From NCBI GenBank assembly GCA_040220875.1, contig JAVJVX010000006.1, positions 1-64,000 of the forward strand: a stretch of DNA of 64,000 nucleotides, written 5' to 3'. Below the pieces are notes generated by a model. The model searched no databases. It saw only the letters and a list, made by a program, of their open reading frames with translations, and had not been told where the DNA came from. The position numbers and the translations under genes were made by a program. Within the stretch, counting starts at the first letter, position 1; each line of letters begins with the position of its first letter. Positions 1-12,390 of this stretch are shown here, piece by piece. The stretch comes from Alphaproteobacteria bacterium. GTDB taxonomy: Bacteria; Pseudomonadota; Alphaproteobacteria; JAVJVX01.

Positions 1-516
<516 letters not shown>

Positions 517-604
517 ATTCGAACCTAACTACAAACACAAACGTAACGAGTTAACGAAACGGATACGTTTGCAGCAGGCCCAAACGCTCGGACCCCGCCG
601 CCCG

Positions 605-632
605 CGTATCCCTTTCCCATTCACAATGTCAA
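605..632 (-). promoter_or_regulatory. Possible second rRNA promoter
   Basis: A second minus-strand TTGACA (632-627) lies closer to the 16S gene. The best -10-like hexamer is GATACG (610-605) with a 16-base spacer, weaker than the upstream promoter. Tandem rrn promoters are common, but this one is only a candidate. Confidence 0.25.
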
Positions 633-763
633 ACAACTGCGCGGCGTCACTTGGACGCCCGGGCTGGAGGCGATGCCACCAGTCCGCCCTGCTTTCCCGG
701 GCTGAGCCCGGCTCTCAGATATGTCTGGGCCGGAATTCGGTCCGGCGCCGAAGAGGGACCGGG

Positions 764-792
764 GTTATCGCTCAGCCCCGGTCTCGTGTCAA
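764..792 (-). promoter_or_regulatory. rRNA operon promoter (sigma70-type)
   Basis: On the minus strand the -35 box TTGACA (792-787) is separated by exactly 17 bases from a -10 box GATAAC (769-764). A perfect -35, optimal spacing and a position about 250 bases upstream of the 16S 5' end suit the main promoter of the rRNA operon. Assignment is from sequence pattern only. Confidence 0.65.
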
Positions 793-1119
793 ATGCTTTT
801 CAGTGCGCCACGCAAACTTCTGCCGCACCCCCATTGGGCCCACGGAAGTCCTTGATAAATAAGAAATCAAGATTGACATTTTCAGGACCCCCCCGCATCT
901 TTCTTCGCTGATTCTTAACGCAGGTGCGAAATCCTATGGCCTGGTGGACGGCAGCGCCGACACGGGGCCGCCAGCCGGCACGGGACGCCGGCGCGGGATC
1001 GCGGCAGCGCCGCGGGCCCTCCGGGGAGCCACCTGCGAGTTGCGCGGAAAAACGGCGGAAATCCGCTGACTCCGCACGAGTTTTTTGGGGATGGACAACC
1101 GATTGGGGTAGGTAGGCAT

Positions 1120-2544
1120 ATGAGTCGGATGCCAATCAAACGGGTCGTGCTGCAGACCTGCGTCGTGGGGGTGATTCTCGGTCTGGGAATAGGCGCCCTC
1201 ACCCATCCGGTCACCGTGGACGCGGCCCGCGAAACGAGCGCGCCCTCCCGCGAGGCCCCACTGGCCCCACTGGCCCCGGCGGCCCCCGCGGCCGGTGCCC
1301 GCCAGGCGGCTCTTCCCTCCGGGGCGGAGGCGGCGGCGGCGGCGAGTGCCACCCTCCCGGCCGCGCCGGCCGAAAAACGAGTCACCCGTCCCGCCCCGCG
1401 CCCGGTCGAGGCGGCGGCGGAGCCTGTCGCGCGCACCCTGACGGTCGGCCGCGGCGACACGCTTTCGGCCGTGCTGCGCCGGGCCGACGTGCCGGCGGAA
1501 GACGTCCAGGCCACGATCGAGGCGTTGCGCCCGGTGTTCAATCCGCGCCACCTTCGCGCCGGGCAGAAGCTCGTTCTCGATTTCGAGCCGCTCGGCAACG
1601 GCACCGAGACCCGACTGGCGCTCCGGCGCCTGTCGCTGCCTGTCGAATTCGATCGCGACGTTGTGGTCGACCGGACCGAGATCGGCTTCACCGGGCGGGA
1701 GATCGTCAAGGAATTCGATTCACGTCTGGCGCGCATGGGTGCCACGATTTCGACCAGCCTGTTCGGTGCCGCGGGCCTCGCCGGCGTACCGCGCCAAGTG
1801 CTCTTCGACCTCATCCGGCTTTACAGTTTCGACGTCGACTTCCAGCGCGATTTGCATCCGGGCGACAATTTCGAGGTTGTCTTCGAGCGACTTTATGACG
1901 AGGAGGGCAATCATGTGGCCGAGGGCGAGATTGCCTATGCGGTGCTGACCCTCAGCGGCAAGCGACATCAGCTCTTCCGCCACGTGCGCCCCGACGGGCG
2001 GCCAGGCTATTTCGACGAGAACGGGGCAAGCGCCGAGAAGGCTCTCATGCGTACGCCTATCGATGGCGCGCGCCTGTCATCGCGCTACGGGCCGCGCAAG
2101 CATCCGATCCTCGGCTACACGCGCATGCATCGCGGACTTGATTTCGCCGCGCCGCGCGGCACCCCGATCATGGCCGCCGGTTCGGGCGTGATCGAAAAGG
2201 CGGGACGCAACAAGGGTTACGGCAACTACGTCCGTATTCGCCACAATTCCGAATATTCGACTGCCTACGCCCATCTCAGCCGGTTCGCTCGCGGCATCCG
2301 TGCCGGCAGCCGGGTCGAGCAGGGCCAGGTTATCGGCTATGTGGGCACGACCGGGCTCTCGACCGGACCACATCTTCACTACGAGGTGTTGAGCAACGGA
2401 CGGCAGGTCAATCCGTTCGCTCTGCGGATGCCGACGGTGAAGAAGCTCGAGGGGCCGGAACTGGAGGCGTTCCAGACCCGGGTCGCCGCGGTCGAACTCC
2501 AGATCCAGGGTCTGCCGCTCGAGACCCAGATCGCGAGCCGCTAG
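1120..2544 (+). CDS. M23-family peptidoglycan endopeptidase with LysM-like domain
   Basis: The 474-residue product has an N-terminal hydrophobic segment (about residues 8-28, signal anchor or signal peptide), an Ala/Pro-rich linker to about 100, a LysM/OapA-like region around 107-157 (TLTVGRGDTLSAVL), and a C-terminal M23 lysostaphin-type domain (about 310-435). Zinc and catalytic residues are visible: H337 and D341 in HRGLD, H385 in YAHLS, and H418/H420 in PHLHYE. The family cleaves peptide cross-links of murein in the periplasm, or activates amidases when degenerate; here the zinc ligands are intact, so it is probably an active hydrolase. It converges with clpB and is divergent from the rRNA operon. 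The ATG at 1120 follows GGTAGG. Confidence 0.9.
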   Translation: MSRMPIKRVVLQTCVVGVILGLGIGALTHPVTVDAARETSAPSREAPLAPLAPAAPAAGARQAALPSGAEAAAAASATLPAAPAEKRVTRPAPRPVEAAAEPVARTLTVGRGDTLSAVLRRADVPAEDVQATIEALRPVFNPRHLRAGQKLVLDFEPLGNGTETRLALRRLSLPVEFDRDVVVDRTEIGFTGREIVKEFDSRLARMGATISTSLFGAAGLAGVPRQVLFDLIRLYSFDVDFQRDLHPGDNFEVVFERLYDEEGNHVAEGEIAYAVLTLSGKRHQLFRHVRPDGRPGYFDENGASAEKALMRTPIDGARLSSRYGPRKHPILGYTRMHRGLDFAAPRGTPIMAAGSGVIEKAGRNKGYGNYVRIRHNSEYSTAYAHLSRFARGIRAGSRVEQGQVIGYVGTTGLSTGPHLHYEVLSNGRQVNPFALRMPTVKKLEGPELEAFQTRVAAVELQIQGLPLETQIASR

Positions 2545-2580
2545 GCCAGAGGCCAGGGCGGACAGGCCTCAGGCGGGGCC

Positions 2581-5193
<2,613 letters not shown>

Positions 5194-5270
5194 CGCCCAG
5201 TCTCCGGAAGCCTTGTCCCCCTCTCGCGAGGCGGGAGAAAACAGCGGACCCGCGAGGCGGCGTCCAGGAC

Positions 5271-5300
5271 TAATATGGCAACGATTCGAACCGGCTCAAG
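5271..5300 (-). promoter_or_regulatory. Candidate sigma32-type promoter of clpB with overlapping inverted repeat
   Basis: On the minus strand CTTGA (5300-5296) and CATATTA (5277-5271) lie about 18-19 bases apart. This resembles the alphaproteobacterial heat-shock pattern CTTG-N17/18-CYTAT, although the -10 part is imperfect. The -35 sits inside a perfect inverted repeat, CCGGCTC-TT-GAGCCGG. Position and target gene suit heat-shock control; no experiment is implied. Confidence 0.35.
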
Positions 5301-5385
5301 AGCCGGCAGCAAATCTCCATGATTTTTTAGGGGTTTCGTGCCAGCCGCCGCGGCCGGCCTCGCCTGGCCCGGCCGACAGGGCGGA

Positions 5386-6375
5386 TCAGTAGAAAGCCGC
5401 TTCCGGCCTTTGCGCCTCCCAGGCCCGGTACATGGCCTCGGCCGCGTGGCCCAGCATCTGCTCGCCCCCCTCACCATGGGTCGGATAGAGGGCCACCCCG
5501 ACATGAAGTGAAAATCCCCGTGCCGACCGGTCACCCGGCAGCAGCACCATGTTGCGCGGCAGGGCGGAGATTTTTTCGGCCACGATCTGGATCGAATCGA
5601 GACGTTTCATACTGTCGATCAGGACCGCCAGCTTGTCGCTGTCGAACCGGGCCACCAGATCGCTTGCCCGCAGCATTCCTGTGATCTCGCCACCCACCTC
5701 CGCCATGACGGCATCGAGACGACCGGCGGCCTTGGCCCGAAGAATGGCCGGGCCGTCGAAGGCTACGAAGAGGACCGCGAAGAGTTCGCCGGTCCTGGCG
5801 GCCCGCGCCTCTGTCCGGGTGAGGAAATCAAGAAAGAGCGCCCGGCTCGCAAGGCCTGTACCGGGGTCCGAGAGCGTCATGGATTCGAGAGCGCCCTTCA
5901 TATCCGCTAATTGGCGCGCGTGCCCCATGGCGCGGTAAAGCCCTTCCGCGGTGGCGCGGCCCAGACAGACCACGTCGGCCGCGCCCATGCGGATCGCGGT
6001 CAGGTCGAGATCATTATCGGCGCTGGCCGACAGCACCACGATCGGCGGCAGGGAGTTGCCGGCCTTGAGGGCGACGAATTCCTGCGCCAGCGTGCCGCCG
6101 TCGGCATCGCCGTCGATCAGGACAATGTCCATTGCCGAGAATCCGTTACTGGTCAGAAACCGGATCGCGTCCTGTGCCGATCCGCAAATATCGAGGGAGA
6201 GGCCGGGACCGGGCTCGACCTCGTCGGCGTCGGCCCCCAGGAGCTTGCGCACCGCGCGATCGACGGCCTCGTTATCGGTAACCAGAAGGACGCGGTCGGG
6301 AATCCAGGCGCGGTCGAGCGGACGGCCCTCAAATCGTCGGTGTGGGTCCGATGCACGGTCCGCTGGCTGTGCCAT
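5386..6375 (-). CDS. Receiver-like protein with degenerate GGDEF domain
   Basis: The 329-residue protein has an N-terminal response-regulator-like domain (about 25-150) with a candidate phospho-acceptor Asp at 88 or 90 (VLIDGDADG). A C-terminal GGDEF-fold domain (about 165-325) opens with the family-typical DPGTGLASRALF. The GGDEF signature itself is replaced by RFDSDKLAVL (residues 243-252), so the Gly-Gly and catalytic Glu are absent. Diguanylate cyclase activity is therefore unlikely; a binding or regulatory role is more plausible. It lies between the DUF4167 gene and clpB on the same strand, with gaps of about 130 and 190 bases. It has no transmembrane segment and is presumably cytoplasmic. 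Confidence 0.75.
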   Translation of the reverse strand: MAQPADRASDPHRRFEGRPLDRAWIPDRVLLVTDNEAVDRAVRKLLGADADEVEPGPGLSLDICGSAQDAIRFLTSNGFSAMDIVLIDGDADGGTLAQEFVALKAGNSLPPIVVLSASADNDLDLTAIRMGAADVVCLGRATAEGLYRAMGHARQLADMKGALESMTLSDPGTGLASRALFLDFLTRTEARAARTGELFAVLFVAFDGPAILRAKAAGRLDAVMAEVGGEITGMLRASDLVARFDSDKLAVLIDSMKRLDSIQIVAEKISALPRNMVLLPGDRSARGFSLHVGVALYPTHGEGGEQMLGHAAEAMYRAWEAQRPEAAFY

Positions 6376-6504
6376 GGCATTCTCTCCCGCCGGGGTCTGT
6401 CCGGCGCCCAGGCGTGCCGGGGCCGGTCCAGCGGCAGAATGCTTGATTACGATTAAGAAAGTCTTGCCAGCGCCGCGTGCCCGCGATCGAACCGCCCTCA
6501 GGCG

Positions 6505-7110
6505 CTATTCGGAATTCTGCGCCTCTGAATCGGCGACCAGTTGGGCCGGCGACTGGGACCGGCGGCGTCCTCGCCCCGATGTGCCTGCGGTCGTCTTGCC
6601 CGACGCCCCCTTGCGGCCGGTAGAGCGGGTCGTGCGGGGCCGACGTTTCGCCTCCTCGTCAGCCTCCCCGGCAGCCTCGGCCGCCTCCGCCCCTTCGTCG
6701 TCTTTGGCCGTCTCATCGTCGAGCTCAGCCACGTCTTCGTCGCTGTCAGCACCATTGCCGGCATTCGTGGAATTGCCGTTGCTCCTGGCCGGGGCCCGGT
6801 GATCCGGATCACCGCCCTCACGTCCCGTTTCCCGGGTCTGGTCCCGGCCCTGGGTGGCGGCGCCACTGGCCAGCATCACCCGGAAATAGTGCTCCGCGTG
6901 CTGGAGCAGGTTCTCGGCCATGATCGAATCGCCCGACGACGCGGCGTCGCGCGCCAGGCCCTGGTACTTTTCGAACACCTGCTGCGCGTTGCCGCGCACG
7001 CGCCCGGCTGGGCCGTTGCTGTCGAAGGTTCCGTTTGGCCGGCCGCCACCACCCTGGCGGCGTCCATTCCCGCGCGTGCGCGGTCGTCTCGAGTGAGATC
7101 CCTGTCTCAT
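6505..7110 (-). CDS. DUF4167 family protein (basic N-terminus, acidic low-complexity tail)
   Basis: The 201-residue protein begins with an Arg/Gly-rich stretch (1-25), followed by the conserved DUF4167 block (about 27-80) containing FDSNGPAGRVRGNAQQVFEKY and the motif GDSIMAENLLQHAEHYFR. The rest is low complexity, with Glu/Asp/Ala-rich and Arg/Lys-rich segments. The family is widespread in Alphaproteobacteria next to prmC; its function is not established. The basic, glycine-rich N-terminus hints at nucleic-acid binding, which is inference only. It lies downstream of prmC with a 303-base gap, so it may have its own promoter. Confidence 0.85.
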   Translation of the reverse strand: MRQGSHSRRPRTRGNGRRQGGGGRPNGTFDSNGPAGRVRGNAQQVFEKYQGLARDAASSGDSIMAENLLQHAEHYFRVMLASGAATQGRDQTRETGREGGDPDHRAPARSNGNSTNAGNGADSDEDVAELDDETAKDDEGAEAAEAAGEADEEAKRRPRTTRSTGRKGASGKTTAGTSGRGRRRSQSPAQLVADSEAQNSE

Positions 7111-7413
7111 ACCTTATGTCACTTGGTTGGTTATCATGGTTTTCATTGCAGCCGCGCACCCGCGAGCCTGATGTCGCATCCGTCAGGCTTTGGCGACGGC
7201 ATTAGGCAGAATATTGTTTGGGGCCTTTCGTCCAGACGGTCCGTGTCCAGAGCCGCCGATCCAGAACGTGATTTTCCGGAAATCGAGGCCGGTTCGCGAA
7301 GCCCCCCAGGCCGCGACCGCCTTCAGCAGAAGTCACGTTAGTCATCTGCTCCCGGCTTTCCAAGTCTTTTTTTCGCCGCAGATTCGCTCCCCCCGCGCCC
7401 CGGTTTGCCGCCC
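7111..7413. other. Intergenic region between prmC and the DUF4167 gene
   Basis: About 300 bases without a supported gene. It should contain the 3' end of the hisS-hemA-prfA-prmC transcript and the promoter of the DUF4167 gene, both minus strand. I saw no hairpin followed by a U-tract and no convincing -35/-10 pair. The small reading frames here have no family signature. Confidence 0.5.
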
Positions 7414-8289
7414 TCAGCACCGCGCGAAAACCAGCGCACGCTCGTGTCCCCCAAGATCGCGGGCCCCTCGAACATGACGAAGCCCCGCCGCCATGGCCAG
7501 TGCCGTCACGGCTTCGGACTGCCCTGCTCCGATCTCCACAATGGCGCGGCCAGCGTCAGCGACGACATCGCGCACCACCGGCAACAGGCACCGATAGGCG
7601 TCCAGCCCGTCGGCCCCGCCATCGAGTGCCAGGCGAGGCTCATACCGCGCCACTTCGGGCGCGAGGGCGTCGATATCACCGGTCGGGATATACGGGGGGT
7701 TGGCCAGAACCAGATCGGCCGGGACACCATCCGCGTGGCCGGGAAAATCCTCCCAAGGCAGATGAAGGAAACTGGCGCGCGCGGCCAGCCCCAGGCGGGC
7801 CGCATTTCGCTGCGCCACCGTCACGGCCCCTGCGGCGGCATCGATCCCCATGCCCGTGGCGGCAGGAAATTCGACGAGCGCCGCCAGCAGCAGACAGCCC
7901 GAGCCAGCGCCGAAATCCAGAATCCGCGAAACCGCGTGCCGGTCGGGAAAGAGATCCACGGCCGCCTCGATCAGGGTCTCACTATCGGGTCTGGGGTCGA
8001 GCGTGTCGCCGGTCACCTCGAGGGTGAGCGACCAGAACTCCCGCTTTCCCAGTATCTGTGCGAGCGGCTGACGCGTCCGGCGCCTGGCGACCCAGTCGCG
8101 AAACCGCGCGGTTTCGCGAGGATCGACCGGCCGGGCGGGATCACGCACCAGATCGGCCGGATCGATTGACAGGGCCGCACATAGCAGGAGCCGCGCTTCC
8201 AGGCGGGCCTGCACGATTCCAGCGCCACCCAGGTCACGAGCTGCCTCATTCAGGAGGCTGCCCGCCGTCCCATCGGCCACCGCCGTCAC
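7414..8289 (-). CDS. prmC: Release factor glutamine methyltransferase PrmC
   Basis: The 291-residue protein is a Rossmann-fold SAM-dependent methyltransferase. The SAM-binding region is [15 protein letters not shown] (124-138), and the diagnostic NPPY catalytic motif is at 197-200 with the PRPDSE segment at 99-104. PrmC methylates the Gln of the GGQ motif of RF1 and RF2, raising termination efficiency. Its start overlaps the prfA stop by four bases (ATGA-type), so it is translationally coupled to its own substrate gene. The length is family-typical. Confidence 0.96.
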   Translation of the reverse strand: MTAVADGTAGSLLNEAARDLGGAGIVQARLEARLLLCAALSIDPADLVRDPARPVDPRETARFRDWVARRRTRQPLAQILGKREFWSLTLEVTGDTLDPRPDSETLIEAAVDLFPDRHAVSRILDFGAGSGCLLLAALVEFPAATGMGIDAAAGAVTVAQRNAARLGLAARASFLHLPWEDFPGHADGVPADLVLANPPYIPTGDIDALAPEVARYEPRLALDGGADGLDAYRCLLPVVRDVVADAGRAIVEIGAGQSEAVTALAMAAGLRHVRGARDLGGHERALVFARC

Positions 8290-9377
8290 GCCGCATCCTC
8301 AGCGATCTGCGACAGCCGGACCGCCTGGTCCTCCGCCGTCAGCGAATCGATGATTTCGTCCAGCCCCGTCCCCCCCTGAAGCACATCTTCAAGCTGATGG
8401 GTCGTGAAATTGATACGGTGATCGGTGACACGTCCTTGCGGAAAATTATATGTCCGAATCCGCTCCGACCGGTCGCCGGTTCCCACCTGACTGCGGCGCG
8501 CTTGCGCGCGCTCGCCAGCCACGCGCTCCCGTTCGGCCTCATAAAGCCGGGCACGCAGGATCTTCATCGCCTTGGCGCGGTTCTTGTGCTGTGACTTTTC
8601 ATCCTGCTGGGACACGACGATCCCCGTGGGCAAATGGGTAATGCGCACGGCACTGTCGGTCGTATTAACCGATTGACCGCCCGGCCCGCTGGACCGGAAT
8701 ACATCGATCCGAAGGTCATTCTCGTTGATCTCCACATCGACCTCTTCCGCTTCGGGCAGAACGGCCACGGTCGCGGCCGAGGTATGGATACGCCCGCTGC
8801 TTTCCGTCGACGGGACGCGTTGAACCCTGTGCACGCCGGATTCGAACTTGAGACGGGCGAACACGTTACGCCCGGAAATGGACGCGATGGCTTCCTTGTA
8901 GCCGCCCATATCCGCCTCGTTGATCTCCATGATCTCCATTTTCCAGCCGAGCCTGTCGGCGTAACGCTGATACATGCGGAAAAGACTGGCCGCGAAGAGT
9001 GCCGCCTCCTCTCCGCCCGTGCCGGCGCGCACCTCGAGAATGGCGTTCTTGGCATCGGCCTCATCCTTGGGGATGAGAAGCAGCTTCAGCCGGTTTTCCA
9101 CCGGTGTGCGGCGATGCTGGAGAGTATAGAGCTCGCCTTCGGCCAGCTTGCGCATTTCCGAATCGTCACCCGATTCGTCAATCAGGGTCTGAAGGTCCGA
9201 GATTTCCCGCTCGACTGCCCGCAATTCGTTGATGCATCCGACCACTTCGGAAAGTTCGGCATATTCCTTGGAGAGCCGGGCAAAGTCCTGTGCCGCCAGC
9301 TTCGCCTCGCCAGACAGCTTCCGGCCGAGTTCCTCGTGCCGGGTAATGATGCCATCCAGTTTTGAATCCAAACTCAC
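8286..9377 (-). CDS. prfA: Peptide chain release factor 1
   Basis: The 363-residue protein has the class I release factor layout. The RF1-type codon-recognition PxT motif is PST at 189-191, and the peptidyl-hydrolysis motif GGQ is at 233-235 ([10 protein letters not shown]). The conserved GTGGEEA segment is at 119-125. RF1 reads UAA and UAG. It lies in an operon-like run after hemA with a one-base gap and overlaps prmC by four bases. The length matches E. coli RF1 (360). Confidence 0.98.
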   Translation of the reverse strand: MSLDSKLDGIITRHEELGRKLSGEAKLAAQDFARLSKEYAELSEVVGCINELRAVEREISDLQTLIDESGDDSEMRKLAEGELYTLQHRRTPVENRLKLLLIPKDEADAKNAILEVRAGTGGEEAALFAASLFRMYQRYADRLGWKMEIMEINEADMGGYKEAIASISGRNVFARLKFESGVHRVQRVPSTESSGRIHTSAATVAVLPEAEEVDVEINENDLRIDVFRSSGPGGQSVNTTDSAVRITHLPTGIVVSQQDEKSQHKNRAKAMKILRARLYEAERERVAGERAQARRSQVGTGDRSERIRTYNFPQGRVTDHRINFTTHQLEDVLQGGTGLDEIIDSLTAEDQAVRLSQIAEDAA

Positions 9378-9378
9378 G

Positions 9379-10776
9379 TCAGTCTTTCCCGTCGGGGGCG
9401 CGGCCCCGGCGCGTCATGGCCACATCACCCGGTGTGCCGATATCGGGCAGCCGGAACAGCCGGCGTGCCGCGCGCTCGAGCGCGGGCTGCTGGGCGGCTT
9501 CGGTATTCGCTCCGGGAGGCGAAGCGGCCGCGCTCTCCCTTAGCACTTCCTGCGGGTCATGGAGAAGCCGATTGACAAGCCGGCGGGTCGCTTCGGCCGC
9601 GGACAGGTCCTCATCCTCGCGGAGGACGAGTTCGCGCATATTCTCGAAATGCTGGCGCAGCACCCGGACGGCCGGGGCCGCCTGCTGCATCAGGCGCTGG
9701 GCGTGGACGCGCTCCAGCGCGCCGTCCAGTATGGCCCGCGCCGCCCGCGCCGCCTCCAGCCGGCCGGCGCGATTCTCCATCGCGGTCCGCTCCAGATCGT
9801 CGAGCGTGTAGCGGAAAGCCGGCTCCAGCCTATCCACCTCCGCACTCACATCGCCCGGTATGGCAACGTCCACGAGGAACACCGGCCGCTGACGTCGCCG
9901 GGTCAGCACGCGCTCCATCAGCGCGCCGTCAATGACTGTCTCGCGCCGACCCAGCGCCGTGATCACGATATCGGACGCGACGAGCGCGTCTTCCAGTCGC
10001 TCGAATGGCGCCACATGGCAGCCCAGCCGGTGCGCGAGGCGCTCGGCCCGCAAATTCTGCGGCGCCGTGACCGCAAGCCGGCCGAGGCCGCCCGCCTGCA
10101 GGGTCTCGGCCAGGATTCCGCCCATATCGCCGAGGCCAAGGACGAGGCCGCCGCGCCGGGACAGATCGCCGTGCACATGACGCGCGACCTGAAGCGCGGC
10201 CGAGGCGAGCGAAACCGGCCCTTCGGCGATCGCCGTCTCGCGCCGCACCCGTTTGGCCGCGCCGTAAGCCTGGCCAAGGATGGTCTCCAATTCGCCCCCG
10301 ACCGTCCCCGCTCCCCGGGCCGCCCGGTGCGCCGCCTTGATCTGTCCCAGCACCTGCGGCTCGCCGATGACCTGGCTGTCGAGCGAGGCACAGACGGAAA
10401 AAATATGATCGAGCGCCGCCGCGCCCTCCTTCACGTAGGCATGGGCGATGACGCGGCCCACCGACAGACCCGAGGGCGCGACCAGCAGGTCGAGCAGGCG
10501 CTCGCCCCTCTCCGGTTCATCCGGCGCGCCGCTGCCACCCGCGCGCCCGTCCACCGCCGCCGCTCCCATGGCCCAGATCTCGACCCGATCGCAGGTTGCC
10601 AGAACCAGGGCTTCGGCAAATCCGGCTGCGCGGCAAGCCGTCAGCACCGGCCCCTCGGCCCCTTCCTCGACGAACAGGGCCTCGCGCAGGCTGAGTGGGG
10701 CCGAACGATGATTGAGCCCGACAACCACCAGACCCGGGACGTCATGGCCCCCTGTCATTCCTGAAAAATCCGCCAT
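9379..10776 (-). CDS. hemA: Glutamyl-tRNA reductase
   Basis: This enzyme reduces Glu-tRNA(Glu) to glutamate-1-semialdehyde, the first step of C5-pathway tetrapyrrole synthesis. The N-terminal signature [13 protein letters not shown] and the catalytic Cys in ATCDRVEIW are present, followed by an NADPH-binding domain (VLGLGDMGG) and a C-terminal dimerisation region. I place the start at the ATG at 10776 (MADFSG). A TTG at 10812 would add 12 residues and an ATG 18 bases further in (10758) is also possible; none has a strong Shine-Dalgarno. It sits between hisS and prfA. An alphaproteobacterium using the C5 pathway rather than ALA synthase (Shemin pathway) is notable. Confidence 0.95.
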   Translation of the reverse strand: MADFSGMTGGHDVPGLVVVGLNHRSAPLSLREALFVEEGAEGPVLTACRAAGFAEALVLATCDRVEIWAMGAAAVDGRAGGSGAPDEPERGERLLDLLVAPSGLSVGRVIAHAYVKEGAAALDHIFSVCASLDSQVIGEPQVLGQIKAAHRAARGAGTVGGELETILGQAYGAAKRVRRETAIAEGPVSLASAALQVARHVHGDLSRRGGLVLGLGDMGGILAETLQAGGLGRLAVTAPQNLRAERLAHRLGCHVAPFERLEDALVASDIVITALGRRETVIDGALMERVLTRRRQRPVFLVDVAIPGDVSAEVDRLEPAFRYTLDDLERTAMENRAGRLEAARAARAILDGALERVHAQRLMQQAAPAVRVLRQHFENMRELVLREDEDLSAAEATRRLVNRLLHDPQEVLRESAAASPPGANTEAAQQPALERAARRLFRLPDIGTPGDVAMTRRGRAPDGKD

Positions 10777-10817
10777 ATCCCTGTCTCGCTCACCCGGCGC
10801 AGCCGGCCCCAATGCGG

Positions 10818-12062
10818 TTACCTGTAGCGCGCCAGCGCACTCTCGATCCCGGACAGCGCCACGAGCTTCTGCTCGCCGGTGTCCAGGTCGCGCACCGTGA
10901 CCGCGTTCTGCGCCGCCTCGTCCTCGCCCAGGATCAGTGCGACCGCTGCGTTCATCCGGTTGGCCCGGGCGAGGCGCTTCTTGAGATTCCCGCTGAAGCC
11001 CATTTCCGCACGGTAGCCATGATCCCGTAAATGATTAGTGAGCGCCAGCCCGCGGGTCTGCAATCCGTCCCCAAGGGGGACGACGACAACCGGCCCCTTT
11101 TCCGCCGCCGCTTCGCCCAGCAGCATGGCAAGCCGCTCGATCCCGGCAGCCCAGCCGATTCCCGGCGCATGAGGCCCGCCCATGGACCGGACCAGCCCGT
11201 CATAGCGCCCGCCCGCCAGTACCGTGCCCTGTGAGCCAAGGCGGTCCGTCGTGAACTCGAAGGCCGTGTGGCAGTAATAATCGAGCCCGCGCACCAGTCG
11301 CGGATTCAAGGCATACGGAATATCCAGCTCCTCCAGCACGCTCGTGACTCCGGCAAAAAATTCCCGCGAAGCCGGATTAAGGTAATCGCCGTAATCGGGT
11401 GCGCCGGCGATGATTTCCTGATCGCCGGTGTCCTTGCTGTCGAGAATGCGCAGCGGGTTGCGCGACAATCGGGTCCGGCTGTCTGCCGATAGCTCGGACT
11501 CGAACGGCCGCAGATAGTCGACCAGCGCGTCGCGGTAGGCGTCCCGGCTGGCGCTGTCTCCGAGTGTGTTGAGTTCGAGCGTGATGGCGTCGGCGACGCC
11601 GAGTGCGCGGAGCATGGCGTGGCCCACGGCGATCGTCTCCGCATCAACCAGCGGCGTCGCCAGACCGAGGCTTTCGACTCCGACCTGATGAAACTGTCTT
11701 AGGCGGCCTTTTTGCGGTCGCTCGTAGCGGAACATCGGCCCGGCGTAAAAGAACTTGAGCGGCAAATGCTGCGCCAGCCCACCCGAGATAAGCGCACGCG
11801 CCACGCCGGCCGTACCTTCCGGCCGTAACGTGATGCTGTCGCCGCCCCGATCGGTGAAGGTGTACATCTCCTTGGTGACCACATCCGACGTCTCCCCGAG
11901 CGTGCGGGCAAAGACTTCCGTGAACTCGAAAATCGGCGTCGAGATCTCGTCAAACCCGTAGCGCCGGGCGACATCGCGGGCGATAGCTTCGATATGCCGG
12001 TGGCGTCGGGCTTCCGCACCCAGTATATCGCGGGTGCCTCGGACAGGCTGGAGATCGGACAG
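10818..12062 (-). CDS. hisS: Histidyl-tRNA synthetase, probable CTG start
   Basis: This class II synthetase charges tRNA-His. The ATG nearest the 5' end in this frame (11882) would give 354 residues and lose motif 1. The frame stays open upstream and encodes conserved HisS sequence ([14 protein letters not shown], then [13 protein letters not shown]), but no ATG, GTG or TTG occurs before the upstream in-frame stop near 12138. A CTG at 12062 lies seven bases after GGGAG (12074-12070) and gives 414 residues, the usual HisS length. HisS motifs EGTAGVARA and GGRYDG are intact. A promoter (12155-12182) lies just upstream. A sequencing error is the main alternative. It is the first gene of a run with hemA, prfA and prmC. 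Confidence 0.93.
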   Translation of the reverse strand: MSDLQPVRGTRDILGAEARRHRHIEAIARDVARRYGFDEISTPIFEFTEVFARTLGETSDVVTKEMYTFTDRGGDSITLRPEGTAGVARALISGGLAQHLPLKFFYAGPMFRYERPQKGRLRQFHQVGVESLGLATPLVDAETIAVGHAMLRALGVADAITLELNTLGDSASRDAYRDALVDYLRPFESELSADSRTRLSRNPLRILDSKDTGDQEIIAGAPDYGDYLNPASREFFAGVTSVLEELDIPYALNPRLVRGLDYYCHTAFEFTTDRLGSQGTVLAGGRYDGLVRSMGGPHAPGIGWAAGIERLAMLLGEAAAEKGPVVVVPLGDGLQTRGLALTNHLRDHGYRAEMGFSGNLKKRLARANRMNAAVALILGEDEAAQNAVTVRDLDTGEQKLVALSGIESALARYR

Positions 12063-12390
12063 GACTTTGCTCCCGGTCAGGTGGCGGGGTCGCCGGCGAA
12101 AATCGGGGCTTGCGGGACGCGTCCCCGACGCCGCTCTCCCTCATGTGGCGCGACTTTATAGCCCAGTTGGCCAGCGTGCCAAACAACCGGATGACCGTGA
12201 CTTGCGTACATTTCGGACAGGGCTTGCCGGCGTGGCCGGGCCGCCCTCCATACCCGGACGCTTCCGCTTGACCGGTTTCGGGCCTTCCGGCACAACATGG
12301 CCGGACCGGCTTGGATCTGGCGGGGTTCCGGGACCATCCCCCCCGCCGGCCGCCCCCGAAACCCGCAAATTTTCGGATCAGCACACCGAT
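12063..12390. other. Divergent promoter region between hisS and ispG
   Basis: About 330 bases between the hisS start (minus) and the ispG start (plus). It contains a good minus-strand promoter for hisS (12155-12182). On the plus strand TTGACC (about 12268-12273) followed 17 bases later by CACAAC is a weak candidate for ispG. An out-of-frame ATG at 12144 lies only a few bases after the predicted hisS transcription start. Confidence 0.5.
12155..12182 (-). promoter_or_regulatory. sigma70-type promoter of hisS operon
   Basis: On the minus strand the -35 box TTGGCA (12182-12177) and -10 box TATAAA (12160-12155) are 16 bases apart, each five of six to consensus. The predicted start of transcription is near 12148, about 85 bases upstream of the proposed CTG start of hisS. 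This placement supports a start codon upstream of the first in-frame ATG at 11882. Confidence 0.6.

Larger units (their letters stand above)
517..1119. other. Intergenic region: rrn leader and promoters on minus strand, upstream region of the M23 peptidase gene on plus strand
   Basis: About 600 bases without a supported protein gene. The left two thirds is the leader and promoter of the minus-strand rRNA operon (promoter candidates listed separately). The part from about 850 to 885 is AT-rich and lies upstream of the rrn -35 box, where an UP-type element would sit. The right third precedes the plus-strand peptidase gene; I could not define a convincing promoter for that gene. Short reading frames here have no recognisable protein signature. 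Confidence 0.6.

Noticed and set aside
873-901. TTGACA on the plus strand upstream of the M23 gene
   Set aside because: The -35 is perfect but the hexamer 17 bases later (CATCTT) is a poor -10, so I do not call a promoter.
5281-5310. tRNA-like GGTTCGAATC near the clpB promoter
   Set aside because: The T-loop-like heptamer is not flanked by a T-stem, and no acceptor, D or anticodon arm can be drawn around it.
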